NCBI RefSeq assembly: GCF_036178845.1
Contig: NZ_CP108070.1
Coordinates: 310,001-374,000, forward strand
DNA: 64,000 bases
Reading direction: 5' to 3'
From: Streptomyces sp. NBC_00271
GTDB lineage: Bacteria; Actinomycetota; Actinomycetes; Streptomycetales; Streptomycetaceae
The position numbers and the translations under genes are program-made. Below the pieces are notes generated by a model, which worked only from the letters and a program-made list of their open reading frames with translations, did not search any database and had not been told where the DNA came from. Positions 61,331 to 64,000 of the stretch are shown here, one piece after another (the first letter of the stretch is position 1; each line of letters starts with the position of its first letter).

Positions 61331-62389
61331 GGAGATGTTCTGTGTGGAGCCGGTTCGCAAAAACATGCGCCTGGCGTTGGTCAACGGCCTCCGGCCGGCG
61401 CTCACCATGGTCGGTCGCCGACTGGCGGAACGGTCGCGTCACGGTTTGTTCGATGCCCTGACATCGAACTGGGCCACGCACATCGTCGCCATCAAGCCAG
61501 CGCCGACGTTTTCCAGCGGCCAAGCCCGCTCTCGCCAAACGCAGGATCACGAAGGCGCTGTCGAGACCTGTGTGCACCACGCGCCTCCCCGGAACAGAGC
61601 AACTGAGCTGCTGCCGGGGGCTCGGGCGTCACCATGCAGCGTAATGCCACCCCGGCCGAGCGAACAGTGCGCCCGCGGCCAACCTCCAGAGGGAGAGGGG
61701 CCGACCAGGTCGTCGTCGCGCCGCTCGACCGGCAATCGCACGATCGTGCACTGTTCCTCTCGCGCGACCTCGCGCACGTCGCTGCGGAGGAGGGCGCCCA
61801 TGCCGGCAACCCATGTCACCATCTGCTGTTCCAGCGTTGGCCACTCCCCGATGTGATGGACGCGCCTCTGTTCGTCGAGCTGGGCGATCGGCTCGGCCCT
61901 CAACGTTCTTCCGTGCTCGGCGAGGCCCGGCAGAAGGACGGGCCGGGATCCCTCCCTTCTCGGCCGTGAGTACGCAGAGAACCGGTGCCCTTCATGGAAT
62001 GGCTGACCAGACTGGCGCATCCCAGGCCGGGCCTTCGCACTCTGTTCGCCGACGAGGCCGCCCACCGAGGGCCGGACCGGCTCGTCACTGCTCAATGAGC
62101 GGCGGCGTCGGAACTGCGCGCGGCGCCACCGCTGGACGGCGCGGACGACGCCGAAGCCCTGGGACTGGAGCCGGGGCTGTGACGCCGGCTGGAACCAGAA
62201 CTGGTGTCCGGCGCCGCGCTCGCGTCCCGCGAGACAGAGCTGCCCGTCCGCGGCGCCGCGCCACTGGACGCACCCGGGATGGGTGTCCGGCTGTCGGCGG
62301 AGTTGACGGCAACCGCAGCAAAGGGCGGGAAACGCCCTCTTCCGCTCGCGGGTTTCGTACGGTGAGAGCCGGTCGGCGAGGCAGAACGG
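61331..62389. other. region of fragments without an intact gene
   Basis: Apart from the terminase remnant at 61780-61935, I see only coding-like scraps: plus-strand LVNGLRPALTMVGRRLAERS (about 61375-61440) and plus-strand SGAALASRETELPVRGAAPL (about 62209-62270). Neither has a start or a family match. Confidence 0.4.
61780..61935 (-). pseudogene. phage terminase large-subunit remnant
   Basis: GLAEHGRTLRAEPIAQLDEQ followed by RRVHHIGEWPTLEQQMVTWV is the conserved stretch near the C-terminus of phage terminase large subunits (R-A-E-P-I...R-V-H-H-x-G-x-x-P-x-L-E-x-Q-M). No other phage gene is nearby. It is a relic of a prophage or gene-transfer element. Confidence 0.6.
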
Positions 62390-63289
62390 TCAGGCGATCC
62401 CGGTGCCGCGCAGCAGCAACAACGCCACGTCCACCACCGCCACGGCGACCGCTGCCGCGAACGCCGTCCGCTCCCAGCGGCGTCCCAGCACCGTCCCCGC
62501 CACCGCGACCAGGCCGGCCACCGCGAGCGCCGCCGCTCCCCATCTGCCGGGTGGTCCGGCGGGCCCCAGCGCCAGAACAGCGGACGCGGTCACCAGCGGA
62601 ACCGGCAGCAGCAGCCGCGCGCCGTCCTGGCCAAGCCGGTGCGGAAATCCCCGTACGCCCGTCGCCAGATCCCCGCGGATATCCGGCAGCACATCACCCA
62701 GATGGGCTCCGACCCCCAGTAGCGCGCCAGAGGTGACAACCCACCAGGCCGGCCACGGCTGCCCCGGCAGCCCCAGCGCCACGAACGCCGGGAGCGCGGC
62801 GAAACCCACCGCGTACGGCGCCCAGGACCATGCAGTCGCCTTGATCCGCAGGTCGTACGCCCACGCCGCCGCCACCCCGGCCAGGTGAACGACGCCCGCC
62901 CACAGGCCACAGGCGAGCGACAACGGCACGCACAGCGCCAGGGCGGCATACGCCGCCACCCACACCTCCGTCACACCCACCGCGCCGTCGACGACGGGTT
63001 TGCCACGGCGGCCGGCGGCGATGTCCCGGCGCGCATCGAACGCGTCGTTGCACCAGCCGACGGACAACTGCCCGGTCAGAACTGCGGCTGTGGTCAGGAC
63101 GCAACGTGCGGCGCCCTGTCCGGCGGACGCGGCCAGCGCGGCGATCAAGGCGGTGACCGCCACGACAGGCCCAGGGTGGCACGACCCGGCCAGGCCGCCC
63201 ACCCGGCCGGCCCAACTCGCGGCCGCGCCGACGGTCGTCGACTGCTCAGGAGTGCCCACCCGGCCGATCGTAGGCGCCCCGGCCCCCAC
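62390..63289 (-). CDS. UbiA-family prenyltransferase
   Basis: A 299-residue, 8-9-helix membrane prenyltransferase. Both Asp-rich motifs are present: GWCNDAFDARRDIAAGRRGKP (NDxxDxxxD, about 80) and LGDVLPDIRGDLATGVRG (about 200). It would transfer an isoprenoid diphosphate onto an aromatic or other acceptor. The start is uncertain: GTG at 63289 has no strong ribosome site, and a later in-frame GTG at 63256 is possible. It is divergent from a type III polyketide synthase 118 bases away, which could supply a phenolic or resorcinol acceptor. Confidence 0.85.
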   Translation of the reverse strand: MGAGAPTIGRVGTPEQSTTVGAAASWAGRVGGLAGSCHPGPVVAVTALIAALAASAGQGAARCVLTTAAVLTGQLSVGWCNDAFDARRDIAAGRRGKPVVDGAVGVTEVWVAAYAALALCVPLSLACGLWAGVVHLAGVAAAWAYDLRIKATAWSWAPYAVGFAALPAFVALGLPGQPWPAWWVVTSGALLGVGAHLGDVLPDIRGDLATGVRGFPHRLGQDGARLLLPVPLVTASAVLALGPAGPPGRWGAAALAVAGLVAVAGTVLGRRWERTAFAAAVAVAVVDVALLLLRGTGIA

Positions 63290-63407
63290 CCGGCTGGAGC
63301 ACGCACCCCTGGGCTAACGGCCGGACGGGCGATCCGTGGTGTCGAGGCCCGGGTCCGGGGAACACGTCCAGAGCAACGCACTCCAATCGATAGCCGGACG
63401 GGAACCA

Positions 63408-64000
63408 TATGACGCGGATCGCCGCCGTTCACGGTGCCCTCGCACCGCACCGTCGCACCCAGTCCGAGATCACCGACATGGTGGCCCGCATCTGTCTGCC
63501 CGAGGGCACCGACCGCCGGGTCCTGGACCGGCTGCACCGCAGCGCGAAGGTCGGCTCGCGCCACATGACGCTGCCGCTGGAACGGTACGAGGAACTGGAC
63601 GGATTCGGCGCCGCCAACGACGTCTTCATCGCCGCCGCCACCGACCTGGGCGCCAAGGCAGTGAGAGCCGCACTGCACATGGCCGGTCTGTCCGCCGCCG
63701 ACGTGGACCTGCTGATCTTCACGTCCGTCACCGGCATCGCCGCCCCCTCGATCGACGCACGGCTGGCAGGCCGCCTCGGTCTGCGGCCGGACGTCAAACG
63801 GCTGCCCCTGTTCGGCCTGGGCTGCGCCGGCGGCGCAGCCGGACTGGCCCGTATGCACGACTACCTGCTGGGCCGGCCCGACCACGTGGCGGTACTGCTG
63901 TCCGTCGAACTGTGCTCGCTCACCTTCCAGCGCAACGACGCCTCCATGGCCAACCTGGTCGCCACCGGACTGTTCGGCGACGGCGCCGCCGCGGTCGTCG
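63408..64000 (+). CDS. type III polyketide synthase, 3' end off window
   Basis: The first ~198 residues of a chalcone-synthase-superfamily enzyme. RIAAVHGALAPHRRTQSEIT begins the fold. LIFTSVTGIAAPSIDARLAGRLGLRPDVKRLPLFGLGCAGGAAGL contains the active-site Cys in GLGCAGG. VLLSVELCSLTFQRNDAS and GLFGDGAAAVV follow; the His and Asn of the triad lie beyond the window. It makes short aromatic polyketides (pyrones, resorcinols or naphthols) from CoA esters. ATG at 63408 is preceded by GACGGGAACC. The divergent UbiA gene suggests a prenylated product. Confidence 0.92.

Overview
The window is high-GC actinobacterial DNA, almost certainly Streptomyces. Evidence includes GTG/TTG starts with GGAGG-type ribosome sites, two SARP activators, two gamma-butyrolactone-receptor-like repressors, a Ku/LigD-type repair pair, ANTAR and PRC-barrel stress proteins, and many actinobacterial insertion sequences. 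The density of transposases, truncated genes and frameshifts suggests a chromosome arm or a large plasmid; replicon type cannot be decided from this sequence.

Region 1 (1-19.3 kb) is one edge of an aromatic (type II) polyketide gene cluster. It holds an acyl-CoA carboxylase beta subunit cut by the window edge and its small epsilon subunit (malonyl-CoA supply), a SARP activator, and a leftward block: aromatase/cyclase, acyl-CoA-dehydrogenase-like protein, Sfp-type phosphopantetheinyl transferase (carrier-protein activation) and an NRPS-condensation-like protein. A second SARP and two butyrolactone-receptor-like TetR proteins follow, with autoregulatory-element-like sites. No ketosynthase is in view; it should lie left of base 1. 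A lone TnpB, a dead nucleotidyltransferase resistance gene, an IS701-family element with long perfect inverted repeats and an IS630 element abutting it interrupt the block. Intergenic DNA and protein linkers here are full of tandem low-complexity repeats, including a 16-unit G4 tract.

Region 2 (19.4-22.7 kb) is a gene graveyard: pieces of a MarR regulator, a zinc/quinone oxidoreductase, an IS630 transposase, an RmlD-like reductase, an acetyltransferase, a decayed IS1380 transposase and a tyrosine-recombinase N-terminus. Region 3 (22.7-32.5 kb) carries an intact redox/electrophile module: a TetR repressor divergent from quinone oxidoreductase, F420/NADP-type reductase, Old Yellow Enzyme and VOC protein. 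Beyond a dead ISAs1 element are a MOSC-reductase-ferredoxin fusion and two alpha/beta hydrolases. Region 4 (32-39.7 kb) mixes further remnants with a cysteine hydrolase, a DUF1622 membrane protein and IS5-type debris around another hydrolase.

Region 5 (39.8-45.8 kb) is the most striking. The NHEJ gene ku is cut in two by a 3.85-kb segment carrying an Old Yellow Enzyme, an aldehyde dehydrogenase and an ArsR-type regulator, bounded by a 5-bp GTCAC repeat; rejoining the pieces restores a canonical Ku N-terminus. A LigD-like ATP-dependent ligase sits divergently beside it. Region 6 (47-52.5 kb) has a decayed TPR-type gene, a sirtuin, an IS110 element with bridge-RNA-like signals, a dead IS982 and a small deoxyribosyltransferase-like gene between 20-bp direct repeats. 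Region 7 (52.5-58 kb) is a stress/envelope island of PRC-barrel, ANTAR, YihY, CsbD and tiny hydrophobic proteins. Region 8 (58-64 kb) has a frameshifted ferredoxin reductase, a fatty-acid desaturase with an upstream ferredoxin remnant, a phage-terminase remnant, a UbiA-type prenyltransferase and, divergently, the start of a type III polyketide synthase.

Start codons were chosen by ribosome sites and family alignment from memory; no database search was possible. Frameshifts are reported as read and several lie in homopolymers, so some may be sequencing errors.
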